A DNA stretch of 64,000 nt from Altererythrobacter xiamenensis (GCF_900177715.1 NZ_FXWG01000002.1:1-64000); one strand, 5' to 3'. Shown: positions 16,635 to 25,767, counted from the first letter of the stretch. The notes: generated by a model not told the origin, from the letters alone. Translations and numbers: made by a program.

Positions 16635-17429
16635 CTAATCCGAAATCTTGTAATCCGCGATGGGCCTGAGCACTCCGTAGCTCTCGTCAAATGGCTCATG
16701 GCCAAGCTCGGGAAACTCGAGCCCCGGCGGGTCGATATGCATGTCGGGTAGCCGGTCGAGCAAATCCCGGACGAGTGTCAGCCGCCCGCGTTTCTGATCG
16801 TTGAAATCGACCAGCGTCCACGGTGCCCATTCGGTATGCGTCGCCGCCAGCATCGCCTCGCGCGCCTCGGTATAGGCTTCGTATTGCTCACGCGCGGCTA
16901 GGTCGATCGGCGAGAGCTTCCAGCGCTTGAGCGGATCTTCGAGCCGCTCGCGCAAGCGCTCTTCCTGATTGTCCTGATCGGTCGTCAGCCAGTACTTGAA
17001 CAGCAGGATTCCGTCATCGACGAGCTGCTTTTCGAACACCGGCGCCTGTTTGAGAAACGCGTCGACCTGCGCCTCATCGGCAAAGCCCATGACCTTCTCG
17101 ACCCCGGCGCGGTTATACCAGCTGCGATCGTAGAGCACGATTTCACCTGCACTCGGCAAGTGCGCGGCATAGCGCTGGAAATACCACTGCGTGCTCTCGT
17201 CCTCGCTCGGCTTCGACAGCGCCACGATCCTGCACTGGCGCGGGTTGAGCCGCTCGCTCACGGCGCGGATCGCACCGCCCTTGCCCGCCGTATCGCGCCC
17301 CTCGAACAGCACGACGATGCGCGCGCCGGTGGCCTTGGCCCAGCGCGCCATGCCCACCAGTTCGAGCTCGAGCGGTTCGAGCAATGCGCGGTATTCCTTG
17401 CCTTTCAGCTTGTCTTCGCTCTTGCCCAA
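16635..17429 (-). CDS. ppk2: Polyphosphate kinase 2 family protein
   Basis: A PPK2-type kinase that moves phosphate between polyphosphate and nucleotides. The single-domain form carries Walker A FEGRDTAGKGGAIRAV, the lid-side NPRQCRIVALSKPS and Walker B LYDRSWYNRAGVEKVMGF. Which nucleotide it favours (GDP, ADP or NMP) is not evident. The start is a judgement: TTG at 17429 (264 residues) has AGGAGG five nt upstream, while ATG at 17471 lacks a ribosome-binding site and would run into the divergent phhA leader. It faces phhA head-to-head with at most about 50 bp between, so the two promoters must be interlaced. Confidence 0.9.
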   Translation of the reverse strand: MGKSEDKLKGKEYRALLEPLELELVGMARWAKATGARIVVLFEGRDTAGKGGAIRAVSERLNPRQCRIVALSKPSEDESTQWYFQRYAAHLPSAGEIVLYDRSWYNRAGVEKVMGFADEAQVDAFLKQAPVFEKQLVDDGILLFKYWLTTDQDNQEERLRERLEDPLKRWKLSPIDLAAREQYEAYTEAREAMLAATHTEWAPWTLVDFNDQKRGRLTLVRDLLDRLPDMHIDPPGLEFPELGHEPFDESYGVLRPIADYKISD

Positions 17430-17479
17430 GCCCACCTCCTGTTTGCGCACGCGGCGCAATAATGGTATCAATTGAAACT

Positions 17480-18421
17480 ATGGCGACTGCAATCACAGAC
17501 GATCAGGACTACACGATCCTGCCCGATTTACCGGAGGATGTCTTCACCGCTCCGCTCAAAAAGCCGGAGCATGTGGGCGACGACTGGCTCGAACCTGCCC
17601 AGACGCGATATTCGAGCGAGGAAGACGCGATCTGGGACGATCTGTTCGAACGCCAGATGGGCGTTTTGCCGGGCCGCGCAGCGACCGCCTTCATGGAAGG
17701 GCTGGAGAAGCTCGACCTTGGCCGTGGCGGCGTGCCGGAGTTCGGCAAGATGTCGGAAGAGCTGGACGCGCTGACCGGATGGAGCGTGGTGCCCGTACCC
17801 ATGCTGATCCCCGACCACGTATTCTTCTGGCACCTCGCCAACCGCCGCTTCCCGGCGGGCAATTTCATCCGCACGCGCGAGACCTTCGACTATATCCAGG
17901 AGCCTGACGTCTTCCACGATGTCTTCGGCCATGTGCCGATGCTGACCGATCCGGTCTTCGCCGATTACATGCAGGAATATGGCCGCGCCGGGTGGAAGGC
18001 GATGCGCTACAACCGGCTCAAGGCGCTGGGCGCGCTCTACTGGTACACGGTCGAGTTCGGCCTGATCGAGGAAGCGCCGGATGACATTCGCGCCTATGGC
18101 GCAGGCATTCTGTCCGGCCCTACGGAGGTTGTCTTCGCGACCGAGGCACAGAGCCCCAATCGCATCATGCTCAATGTCGATAGGGTGATGCGCACCGATT
18201 ACGTCATCAGCGATCTCCAACCCACCTATTTCGTGATCGAGAGCTTCGAGGATCTATACCGTCAAACGGTGGAGCGCGATTTCGATCGGCTCTACAGCAA
18301 CCTCGCGCCGGCCTTCACTTATGCCAATTCGGCGGTGATAGACGTCGACTACGTGCTCAATCGCGGCACGCAGGAGTATCTGCTGCGCGGCGGGCGCGGT
18401 AGCGGCGCGAAGCCGGTGTAG
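17480..18421 (+). CDS. phhA: Phenylalanine 4-monooxygenase
   Basis: A pterin-dependent aromatic amino acid hydroxylase that turns phenylalanine into tyrosine. The iron ligands fit exactly: His146 and His151 in FHDVFGHVPML and Glu192 in YWYTVEFGL, with the same spacing as known bacterial enzymes. The 313-residue length matches the single-domain bacterial type without a regulatory ACT domain. ATG at 17480 is chosen; ATG at 17462 is also possible, and neither has a clear Shine-Dalgarno. No pterin carbinolamine dehydratase gene (phhB) is adjacent, so cofactor recycling is encoded elsewhere. Confidence 0.93.
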   Translation: MATAITDDQDYTILPDLPEDVFTAPLKKPEHVGDDWLEPAQTRYSSEEDAIWDDLFERQMGVLPGRAATAFMEGLEKLDLGRGGVPEFGKMSEELDALTGWSVVPVPMLIPDHVFFWHLANRRFPAGNFIRTRETFDYIQEPDVFHDVFGHVPMLTDPVFADYMQEYGRAGWKAMRYNRLKALGALYWYTVEFGLIEEAPDDIRAYGAGILSGPTEVVFATEAQSPNRIMLNVDRVMRTDYVISDLQPTYFVIESFEDLYRQTVERDFDRLYSNLAPAFTYANSAVIDVDYVLNRGTQEYLLRGGRGSGAKPV

Positions 18422-18473
18422 ACCTCAAGCGCCGGCGGACCTCTGGTCCGATCATCTTTTGTCATCAGCGCAT

Positions 18474-18508
18474 ACAAAAACGGCCCCGGATCGCTCCGAG
18501 GCCGCTTT
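18474..18508. terminator. Bidirectional intrinsic terminator between phhA and lipoprotein gene
   Basis: A 10-bp stem (18481-18490 with 18495-18504, one mismatch or wobble pair) has a TCGC loop. Read on the minus strand it is followed by TTTTT, and on the plus strand by CTTTTGCGTTTTC. It can therefore stop transcription of the lipoprotein gene and, less strongly, of phhA. Confidence 0.8.
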
Positions 18509-18533
18509 TGCGTTTTCGCTGTTAAGCGCGAGA

Positions 18534-18788
18534 TTACATCTCGTCGATTTCGTCAGCCTGCTCTTCCATGGACTCTTCCATGGCGTCGGTCTGATCGTCC
18601 ATCGCATCGGCTTGCTCGTCGGTAATCATACCTTCGGCTTCCATCTCGTTGACCTGCGCATCACGCGCGTCTTCCATCTCCTCGATGTTCTCTTCCGCTT
18701 CGTTCTCAGCAGGGCTGTCGCAAGCTGCGAGGCTCAGGCCAAGTGCGGCGATCGATGCAAATGCAGCGCTTTTCTTGGTAATCTTCAT
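18534..18788 (-). CDS. Small Met/Glu/Asp-rich lipoprotein of unknown function
   Basis: An 84-residue protein with a lipoprotein signal and lipobox LAAC (Cys23), preceded by AGGGGA. The mature chain has roughly one Met every seven residues in a Glu/Asp background (for example MEDARDAQVNEMEAEGM and MDDQTDAMEESMEEQADEI), predicting an acidic helix or coiled coil, with Met along it. The composition suggests possible metal binding or charge buffering at the envelope, but no function is known to me. It has its own terminator at 18474-18508. Confidence 0.78.
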   Translation of the reverse strand: MKITKKSAAFASIAALGLSLAACDSPAENEAEENIEEMEDARDAQVNEMEAEGMITDEQADAMDDQTDAMEESMEEQADEIDEM

Positions 18789-18865
18789 TCTGTTTCCCCT
18801 AATTGGAAATTTGCCGAATCTCGGCAGGGTTGAAGTCTTCCGTCAAAATTTGTGTGAGGTTTAAG

Positions 18866-19123
18866 TCAGGCGTTGGCATTCGATCTGACGGTAAGATTGT
18901 AGACCGCCATCGCGATTGACGTGATGGCGACGGCCAGCAACAGAGCGGTTGCGCTCAAGCCGCCGAGAATGGCACCGTTGTTGATCAGCAAACCTGCGAC
19001 GACCGCAACGGCAGTTCCCAGTCCGATCTGGACGAGAACGCCGCGAGAATCCTCGCAACGCGCGATGATCGATGCAAGCCACCCTATGAGAGCGCCAATA
19101 ACGATCAACAAAATCAAGGCCAT
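18866..19123 (-). CDS. GlsB/YeaQ/YmgE-family membrane protein
   Basis: An 85-residue inner-membrane protein with three hydrophobic helices. The first helix IGALIGWLASIIARC, followed by a short polar loop and the glycine-rich second helix VQIGLGTAVAVVAGLLINN, is the pattern of the transglycosylase-associated (GlsB) family, small stress-linked membrane proteins. The molecular role of the family is unclear. It is a monocistronic-looking gene between the lipoprotein and uppP, all on the minus strand. Confidence 0.75.
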   Translation of the reverse strand: MALILLIVIGALIGWLASIIARCEDSRGVLVQIGLGTAVAVVAGLLINNGAILGGLSATALLLAVAITSIAMAVYNLTVRSNANA

Positions 19124-19204
19124 TTGCTAATTTCCCACTTGGTCCCGGGATAATAACAAGCAAATCGGCAAATTGGTTCCAGCGGCAATGCAAACAGACT
19201 TGTT

Positions 19205-20050
19205 TTAGAAGAAAACAAGCAGCGCAACGCCCATCGCGATACGATAGATCACGAAGACCATCATCGAGGCTTTCTTGAGGAAATTCATCAGGAAAGCCAT
19301 CGTCGCAAAGGCGGACAGGAAGGTGAGGAAACCGGCAATCAGCGCGTCGAGCGCCAGGGTCGCGCCCGCTTCGATAATCTCTGGCACGATAAGCACTCCC
19401 GCGCCCGCCACAGCCGGGATCGACAGGAGGAAGGAAAAGCGCGCGGCCTCGACCCGCTTGTAGCCAAGAACGCGGGCCGCCGTCATCGTGACGCCCGAGC
19501 GGCTGGTGCCCGGAATGATAGCCAGCGCCTGCGCCAGGCCCACGATCAGCCCGTCACGCCAGCTCATGTCCTCGAAGGATTTGACGTCCTTGCCGATCCA
19601 GTCGGCAAGGCCCAGCAGGATGCCATAGAATATCAGGTTGAAGGCAATCAGTTCGGTGAAACGGATCGACCCCATGAGATCGTCATGGACGACGGTAATG
19701 CCGAACATCGTCTCAACGAATGAATTGAACACGCCCAGCTTGATCGCGAGGCCGAAGGCGACCGCAGGCAGGGTGCCCAGCACGATCCACCAGAACAGTC
19801 GCCGTTCAGCCGGTGCATCACCTATGCCGACGCTGGCGAAACCCCCGCGCGCCAGCACGACCACGTCCTTGAAAAAATAGACGATGATCGCGAGCAGCGA
19901 GCCGACATGGACCGCAACGTCGATCATTGGCCCCTGATCGGGGAAGTCTGTCAGATAGGGGATGAGTATGAGGTGCCCCGATGATGAAATCGGGAGAAAT
20001 TCGGTGATCCCCTGGACCACCGCAATCAGCAGGAGCTGGAAAAAAGTCAT
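19205..20050 (-). CDS. uppP: Undecaprenyl-diphosphatase
   Basis: The 281-residue polytopic membrane enzyme removes a phosphate from undecaprenyl diphosphate, recycling the lipid carrier for peptidoglycan and polysaccharide synthesis. Both family signatures are present: VQGITEFLPISSSGHLIL at the N-terminus and PGTSRSGVTMTAARVLGYKR in the middle, holding the catalytic Glu, Ser and Arg. About eight hydrophobic helices can be counted. The ATG at 20050 directly abuts a 9-bp GC hairpin whose loop carries the AAGAG ribosome-binding core, which is unusual. Confidence 0.95.
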   Translation of the reverse strand: MTFFQLLLIAVVQGITEFLPISSSGHLILIPYLTDFPDQGPMIDVAVHVGSLLAIIVYFFKDVVVLARGGFASVGIGDAPAERRLFWWIVLGTLPAVAFGLAIKLGVFNSFVETMFGITVVHDDLMGSIRFTELIAFNLIFYGILLGLADWIGKDVKSFEDMSWRDGLIVGLAQALAIIPGTSRSGVTMTAARVLGYKRVEAARFSFLLSIPAVAGAGVLIVPEIIEAGATLALDALIAGFLTFLSAFATMAFLMNFLKKASMMVFVIYRIAMGVALLVFF

Positions 20051-20080
20051 GGCCCGCGCCTCTTGTCGGAAGCGCGGGCC
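20051..20080 (-). promoter_or_regulatory. Leader hairpin presenting the uppP ribosome-binding site
   Basis: Immediately before the uppP ATG the transcript reads GGCCCGCGC, a 12-nt loop TTCCGACAAGAG, then GCGCGGGCC. The two 9-nt arms are perfectly complementary. The only Shine-Dalgarno-like string, AAGAGG, sits in the loop and its last G opens the stem, with the 3' arm filling the spacer up to the start codon. This could control translation; it lacks a T-run and so is not a terminator. Confidence 0.6.
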
Positions 20081-20169
20081 AAGTCAATTGATTAACGAGA
20101 GTCCAACCGCATTTTCGGGTGGTGTGAGAGAGGAAATCGCCCCCGTATATAGGAATGCGAAAGCCGGTA

Positions 20170-22314
20170 TCACCAGATGCGGATGCGTTCTTCGGGCGGC
20201 AGGTAAAGATCGTCGCCCGGCTGAACGTTGAATGCATCGTACCAGGCATCCAGGTGACGCACCGCATTGTTGAGGCGGAATTCGCCCGGCGGGTGGTTCG
20301 CCGTCATCACGCGATTGCGCAGGCTCTCCTCGCGTTCCATCCCGCGCCAGATCTGGGCGAAACCGAGGAAGAAGCGCTGGTCACCGGTCAATCCGTCGAT
20401 CACCGGCGGTTCCTTGCCGTCGAGCGACAGGCGATAGGCGCGGTAAGCCATCTGCAGGCCAACCACGTCGCCCAGCGTCTCGCCCATCGACTGGCGGCCG
20501 CGCAGGCAGACCGGCCCTTCCGGGCTATCGACTGGGCAGAAGGCCTCGATGAACTCGGCCATGCGTTCGGTGTATTCCTCAAACCCCTGCCGGTCCGTGT
20601 CCTGCCACCAGTTGCGCAGGGTTCCCGTCGCATCGAACTGCGAGCCCTGGTCGTCATAGCCATGGCCGATCTCGTGGCCGATAACCGCACCGATCCCGCC
20701 GTAATTGACGGCCTCGTCCGCTTCTGCGTTGAAGAAGGGAGGCTGCAAGATCGCTGCGGGGAATACGATCCGGTTGGTGAGCGGCGAATAATAGGCGTTC
20801 ACCGTCTGAGGGAACATGCCCCATTCGGTCGGGTCGACCTCGGTGCCGAGACGCGAGCGATTGTCCTCGACGTTCCAGCGCACCGCATTGAGGCGATTGC
20901 CGAGCGGGTCGTCCGCGGCAATCTCGAGGCCGTCGTAGGCTTCGAACTCGTCGGGATAGCCGATCATCGGAACGAACCCGTTGAGCTTGGCACGCGCCTC
21001 CTCAATGGTTGCAGGCGTCATCCATTCGTTCTCGTCGAGCGCGAGGCTCATTGCGCGCGAGAGGTTCGCGACCAGCGCGTCCATGCGCTCCTTGCTTTCG
21101 GGCGGAAAGTAGCGCTCGACATAAAGCGCACCGAGCTGTTCACCGAGCGCACCTTCGACCGAACTGATGGCGCGCTTCCAGCGCTCCTGCTGTTCTTCCT
21201 GACCGTTGATGGTGCGGCCGTAGAAATCGAAATTCGCCCGGTCGAGGTCGGCCGAAAGAACCGCTGCGTTGTCCTGCAGGAAGCTCTTGGCCATGAACGC
21301 CTTGAGCGTCGCGAGCGGGGTCTCGGTCAGAAGCTCCATCATGGCCGGCAGGCCGCCGCCAATCATCCCGAGCTGCTCCTCGGTGAGATCCAGGCTCTCG
21401 ATTTCTTCGGCAGTCGGGGGCAGCTGGCTTGCGAGGAAACGTTCCTGGCCGGCCAGTTCGGCAGATGTGAGGAGCGTTTCGATCGGGAAGTCGCCGGCCA
21501 TTTCCGAGAGATCGGCAGGCGAGAGCTCGTTATAGGTGAGCTGCGGCATGCGCAGAACCTGACGGGCCCACTCAAGCTCGGCCACCTTGCGCTCGAATGC
21601 ATAGACCGCCTCGGCAGCGGCATCGGCGTCGGCATAGCCGGCCGCACCAAGCATCTTCGCCAGGTAATCCTTATAGGCCGCGCGTATCTTCAGATTGCTC
21701 TCCGAATCGACCAGATAATAGTCACGGTCGGGCAGGCCCATCCCGTCGAAGCCGATGCTCACCGCATATTGGGTCGGGTTGCGGGCATCGATCCCCACTC
21801 CCGCCGCGACCAGCGAAGGATAGCCCGGCTTTCCGAACAGCGAAACCAGAGCGTCGAGATCCTCGGCTGCGAATATCGTGTCGAGGTAAGGCTGCGCCGG
21901 CGCGAGCCCGCTAGCCTCGATCGCCTCTACATCCATGTAGGCGTTGTAGGCATCGACGATCCGACGGGCCGAAGTACCCGGCTCGGGATTGGACGCCACC
22001 AGATCGTTGACCAGCGCCCGAACGTCGAAAATCGCCCCTTCGCGCAGCATGTCGAAAGCGCCGAAGCGCTGGCGGTCCGCCGGGATCTCGTTGCTCGCGA
22101 TCCACTTGCCGTTGACATAGGCGTTGAAGTCGTCGCCCGGCTTGACCTCCTGGTCGATCAGGTCGAGCCCGACACCCCAGCTTCCGAAATCCATTGTCGG
22201 CGTGGTCGTGGTAGCCTCTGTCTTCGCATCGGCCTCGTGATTGTCGGCGAGCGCCGGCATGGCGAGCGCGAGCGCGAGCGCACTGGCACCCAGCTTGATA
22301 GTATCGCGGATCAT
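20170..22314 (-). CDS. M13-family zinc metallopeptidase (neprilysin/PepO-like)
   Basis: A 714-residue secreted endopeptidase. The N-terminus is a cleavable-looking signal (LGASALALALAMPALA). The substrate-binding NAYYSPLTNRIVFPAAIL and zinc motif IGHEIGHGYDDQGSQFD (HExxH) are canonical; the third zinc ligand is expected in MGETLGDVVGLQ, a variant of the usual ENxAD. Full family length is retained. The likely location is periplasm or cell exterior, degrading small peptides. It is flanked by uppP and an ABC exporter on the same strand, but spacings of about 120-130 bp argue for separate transcription. Confidence 0.94.
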   Translation of the reverse strand: MIRDTIKLGASALALALAMPALADNHEADAKTEATTTTPTMDFGSWGVGLDLIDQEVKPGDDFNAYVNGKWIASNEIPADRQRFGAFDMLREGAIFDVRALVNDLVASNPEPGTSARRIVDAYNAYMDVEAIEASGLAPAQPYLDTIFAAEDLDALVSLFGKPGYPSLVAAGVGIDARNPTQYAVSIGFDGMGLPDRDYYLVDSESNLKIRAAYKDYLAKMLGAAGYADADAAAEAVYAFERKVAELEWARQVLRMPQLTYNELSPADLSEMAGDFPIETLLTSAELAGQERFLASQLPPTAEEIESLDLTEEQLGMIGGGLPAMMELLTETPLATLKAFMAKSFLQDNAAVLSADLDRANFDFYGRTINGQEEQQERWKRAISSVEGALGEQLGALYVERYFPPESKERMDALVANLSRAMSLALDENEWMTPATIEEARAKLNGFVPMIGYPDEFEAYDGLEIAADDPLGNRLNAVRWNVEDNRSRLGTEVDPTEWGMFPQTVNAYYSPLTNRIVFPAAILQPPFFNAEADEAVNYGGIGAVIGHEIGHGYDDQGSQFDATGTLRNWWQDTDRQGFEEYTERMAEFIEAFCPVDSPEGPVCLRGRQSMGETLGDVVGLQMAYRAYRLSLDGKEPPVIDGLTGDQRFFLGFAQIWRGMEREESLRNRVMTANHPPGEFRLNNAVRHLDAWYDAFNVQPGDDLYLPPEERIRIW

Positions 22315-22445
22315 GAAAATGCGTCCCCTTTTGATGTTCTTTAATTCGATGTTCTGCCGACACTCTTAGATGCTGCAGGCCCCTGCGCGTTGTCGCTGGT
22401 CGGTTTCGGTAGCAACTTTGTCGATTGCTCGGCGGACAATCGCAG

Positions 22446-24323
22446 TCAGGCAGCCTCTGTCGCGGCGAATTGCAGCGAGGCGAGCCGCGCGTAGAGACCT
22501 CCGGCCTTCGCGAGCTGGGTGTGGGTGCCCTGTTCGACGATACGCCCTTCGTCCAGTACGACGATGCGATCAGCCTTGCGTACAGTGGCGAGCCGGTGGG
22601 CGATCACCAATGTCGTGCGGTCTGCCATAAGCCGGTCTAACGCCTGCTGAACGAGCTGTTCGCTCTCGGCATCGAGCGCGCTGGTCGCCTCGTCGAGCAG
22701 CAGGATCGGCGCATCGCGCAGCAGCGCGCGAGCGATGGCAATGCGTTGCTGCTGCCCGCCCGATAGCCGCGTGCCGCTTTCGCCAAGATAGGTGTCGAGG
22801 CCGTCCGGCAACTCCTTGATGAAGCGTTCGGCATTGGCGGCGCGCGCCGCTTCCCAGATCGCCTCGTCATCGGCCTGCCAGTTGCCGTAGCGCAAATTGT
22901 CGCGCGCATCGGCGCTGAAGAGCACGCCGTCCTGCGGGACGAAGGCGATGCGCTCGCGAATGTCGGCCGGGTCGGCCTTGGTCAACGGCACCCCGTCGAG
23001 GCGGACCGTGCCCGCCTGCGGATCATAGAACCGCTCGACCAGCTGGAAGATGGTCGACTTGCCCGCGCCCGACGGGCCGACGATGGCGACGGTTTCTCCC
23101 GGTTCGACCTCGAGCGTGAAATCCTTCAATGCGGCGGTTTCGGGCCGGGTCGGATAACGGAAGGTGACATTGCGGAAGGATAGCGCGCCGCGCGGCGGCT
23201 CGGGCAGTTTCTCGGGCCGCGCAGGAGGCGCGATCACCGCCTGCGTGTTGAGCAATTCGTTGAGGCGGCTCGCCGCGCCTGCGCCGCGCAACAGATCGCC
23301 GTAAACCTCGGTCAAGGAACCGAATGCGCCCGCCACAAGCCCGCCGGTGATGACGAAAGCGGCGATGGTGCCGCCGGAAATCGCGCCTTCGGCCACGCCT
23401 ACCGCGCCGCGCCACATCAGCAGCGTGATCGAACCGAAGATCATCAGGATGATGACGGAGGTCATCACCGCACGGATCAGGATGCGCCGCTTGGCGATGG
23501 TGAAGGTCCGCTCCACCGCCGCGCCGAACCGGGCGTGCTCTCGGCTTTCCTGGTTGAAGGCCTGGACGATCTTCATGCCCGAAAGCACTTCGGTCACCAT
23601 CGCGCCGACGTCTGCGACGCGGTCCTGGCTGGTGCGCGAGACGGTGCGCAGCCGCCGTCCGAAGACGGTGATCGGGATCACGATGGCGGGAATGACGAGC
23701 GCGAGGCCCAATGTCATCTGCGGCGCAAGGTAGAATAGGTAGATCGTACCGCCGATCGCCATCAGCGTGTTGCGGAGGGCGACGGAAACGGTGGTGCCGA
23801 CGACTTGCTCGATGATCGCGGTATCGCTCGTCATCCGGCTGGAGATTTCCTTGGGCGAATTCTCTTCGTAGAAGCCGGGCGCAAGCCGTAGCAGGTTCTG
23901 CTGCACCTTCAGCCGGATATCGGCGACCACGCGCTCGCCGATCCAGCTGACGAAATAGAACCGCAGCGCAGTGCCGATTGCGAGTACGCCGACAATCATC
24001 AGGAGATAGCGAAACCAGCGAGCGATATCGGCGGGATCGCCGCCTTCGGCAAAACCACGGTCGATCACCATCTTGAAACCGGCTGGAATTGCCAGGGTGG
24101 CACCTGCCGTGATCAGCAGCGCCACGAAGGCAAGCGCGATCTGCGTAGGATACTTCGCAGCCGCGGCATAGACCATCTTGAGCGGGCCGAGCGACTTGGC
24201 CTTCTTCGGCTCTTGGGCGTCCGTTTCGGCTCCGTCCTCAGCTTCGCTCCGCCGCCGCAGACGGCCGATCAATCCGCGGCGAGGTGCCCCGGTGGTATCC
24301 TGTGTTTCGACATTCCCGTCCAT
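22446..24323 (-). CDS. ABC exporter, fused permease and ATPase (MsbA/ABCB type)
   Basis: A 625-residue half-transporter: about 75 residues of charged cytosolic extension, six membrane helices (to about residue 340), then the nucleotide-binding domain with Walker A GPSGAGKST, signature LSGGQQQR, Walker B ILLLDEATSALD and the switch His in VIAHRLATV. It should act as a homodimer exporting lipid, lipid-linked or hydrophobic compounds. The order of domains fits MsbA-like lipid flippases as well as drug exporters, so the cargo is open. It is divergent from phaZ across a 177-bp region that holds a perfect palindrome. Confidence 0.93.
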   Translation of the reverse strand: MDGNVETQDTTGAPRRGLIGRLRRRSEAEDGAETDAQEPKKAKSLGPLKMVYAAAAKYPTQIALAFVALLITAGATLAIPAGFKMVIDRGFAEGGDPADIARWFRYLLMIVGVLAIGTALRFYFVSWIGERVVADIRLKVQQNLLRLAPGFYEENSPKEISSRMTSDTAIIEQVVGTTVSVALRNTLMAIGGTIYLFYLAPQMTLGLALVIPAIVIPITVFGRRLRTVSRTSQDRVADVGAMVTEVLSGMKIVQAFNQESREHARFGAAVERTFTIAKRRILIRAVMTSVIILMIFGSITLLMWRGAVGVAEGAISGGTIAAFVITGGLVAGAFGSLTEVYGDLLRGAGAASRLNELLNTQAVIAPPARPEKLPEPPRGALSFRNVTFRYPTRPETAALKDFTLEVEPGETVAIVGPSGAGKSTIFQLVERFYDPQAGTVRLDGVPLTKADPADIRERIAFVPQDGVLFSADARDNLRYGNWQADDEAIWEAARAANAERFIKELPDGLDTYLGESGTRLSGGQQQRIAIARALLRDAPILLLDEATSALDAESEQLVQQALDRLMADRTTLVIAHRLATVRKADRIVVLDEGRIVEQGTHTQLAKAGGLYARLASLQFAATEAA

Positions 24324-24406
24324 TGCCGGGACAAGTAGGCACAGGATGCAGAAATTTCACGTGCAAAATCCACACAAGGGCGTGCGATCGGGAGCCGATT
24401 ATCTTT

Positions 24407-24421
24407 TTGTGCATTGCACAA
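24407..24421. promoter_or_regulatory. Candidate operator palindrome upstream of phaZ
   Basis: TTGTGCATTGCACAA is a perfect inverted repeat (7-bp arms, 1-nt centre) in the divergent region between the ABC exporter and phaZ. It contains TGC-N3-GCA, the type of half-site spacing described for PhaR/PhbF repressors of polyhydroxyalkanoate genes. Its place about 80 bp before phaZ fits an operator; the regulator itself is not in this window. Confidence 0.5.
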
Positions 24422-24500
24422 TTGCGCCCTGAGGCCCATGTTGTGGGTTCAATCGCCCGCGAAGAGGCGCCGTATATATCGGTCGCAACAGGGGAATAAC

Positions 24501-25736
24501 TTGCTCTACCACGCTTACGAAATCCAGCGCTCTTTGCTGAACGGCGCCAGCGCCTGGGCCTCGATCGCATCGGAAATGATGTCTAACCCGGCCAATCCCT
24601 GGAGCCATACGGCCGTCGGTCCGATGACCGCAAACGCGCTCGAGGTATTTGCCCACGCGACCGCCAGCTATGGCAAGCCCGCATTCAACATCACCGAGAT
24701 CGAGGTGAATGGAGAAGCGCACCCCGTCGAAGAAGCGACCGTGGTCAATCGCCCGTTCGGCGATCTCAAGCGTTTCCGCCACACCGGCCTGCCGGAAAGC
24801 TCTCCGCGCATCCTGATTGTCGCCCCGATGAGCGGGCACTACGCCACCCTGTTGCGCGGCACGGTCGAACGCATGCTGCAAAGCTGCATCGTCTACATCA
24901 CCGACTGGGCGGATGCGAAGCTGGTGCCGATGCACGAGGGGCATTTCGACCTCGACGACTACATCGACTATCTGATGGATTTTCTCGAGCAGGTCCGCGT
25001 CGAAGGCGACGGAGAGCGGCCGCACATGATGGCGGTGTGTCAGCCCTCCGTCCCGGCCTTTGCCGCCACCGCGCTGCTCAACCAGCATGATTCGCCCGCG
25101 ACGCCCAAGACGCTGACCATGATGGGCGGACCGATCGACACGCGCGAAAGCCCGACCTCGGTCAACGACCATGCGATGAACCGCCCGATCGAATGGTTTC
25201 GCCAGAGCGTGATCGCCACCGTGCCATCCCAATATCGCGGTGCCGGCCGACGGGTCTATCCCGGCTTCATGCAGTTATCCGCGTTCATGAGCATGAACCT
25301 CGGCAATCACATGATGAGCCACTGGGAGATGTTCAAACATCTTACCGTGGGCGATGATGACAGCGCACAGGCGACCAAGGATTTCTACGACGAGTATCGC
25401 GCCGTGTGCGACATGACCGCCGAGTTCTACCTCCAGACGGTCGAGGAAGTGTTCCAGAAGCATTCGATCCCCAATGGCGAGTTCCGCCACAAGGGCGAGA
25501 TCGTCGATCTCGGCAAGATCGACAAGACCGCGCTGCTCGCGATCGAAGGCGAACGCGACGACATCTCGGGCCTCGGCCAGACCAAGGCCGCGCTCAAGCT
25601 CGCCAAGGGCCTCGCGGAGAGCAAGAAGCGCTATTACATGGCCGAAGGCGCCGGGCATTACGGCATCTTCAACGGTAGCAAATGGCGCGACAAGGTTGCT
25701 CCCGAAGTCGAGAAGTTCATCGCCAAGCATTCCTGA
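24501..25736 (+). CDS. phaZ: Intracellular polyhydroxyalkanoate depolymerase
   Basis: The 411-residue protein degrades stored polyhydroxybutyrate granules in the cytoplasm. It has no signal peptide, as expected of the intracellular type. The nucleophile is cysteine, Cys180 in MMAVCQPSVPA, the lipase-box variant of this family. Other conserved stretches are GPMTANALEVFAHATASYGK, IVAPMSGHYATLLRGTVE and the C-terminal EGAGHYGIFNGSKW with the catalytic His. TTG at 24501 is chosen because AGGGGA lies 6 nt upstream and it gives the standard N-terminus (LYHAYEIQRSLL). The window also encodes PhaB (54259) and a biosynthetic-type thiolase (27063), but no PHA synthase. Confidence 0.93.
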   Translation: MLYHAYEIQRSLLNGASAWASIASEMMSNPANPWSHTAVGPMTANALEVFAHATASYGKPAFNITEIEVNGEAHPVEEATVVNRPFGDLKRFRHTGLPESSPRILIVAPMSGHYATLLRGTVERMLQSCIVYITDWADAKLVPMHEGHFDLDDYIDYLMDFLEQVRVEGDGERPHMMAVCQPSVPAFAATALLNQHDSPATPKTLTMMGGPIDTRESPTSVNDHAMNRPIEWFRQSVIATVPSQYRGAGRRVYPGFMQLSAFMSMNLGNHMMSHWEMFKHLTVGDDDSAQATKDFYDEYRAVCDMTAEFYLQTVEEVFQKHSIPNGEFRHKGEIVDLGKIDKTALLAIEGERDDISGLGQTKAALKLAKGLAESKKRYYMAEGAGHYGIFNGSKWRDKVAPEVEKFIAKHS

Positions 25737-25767
25737 TTTTCGGCAAGCAGCAAAAGCAGGGCCGGTT

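Noticed and set aside
20155..22344. A 729-codon frame antisense to the M13 peptidase
   Set aside because: Same reason: it mirrors the peptidase codons and has no recognisable motif or ribosome-binding site.
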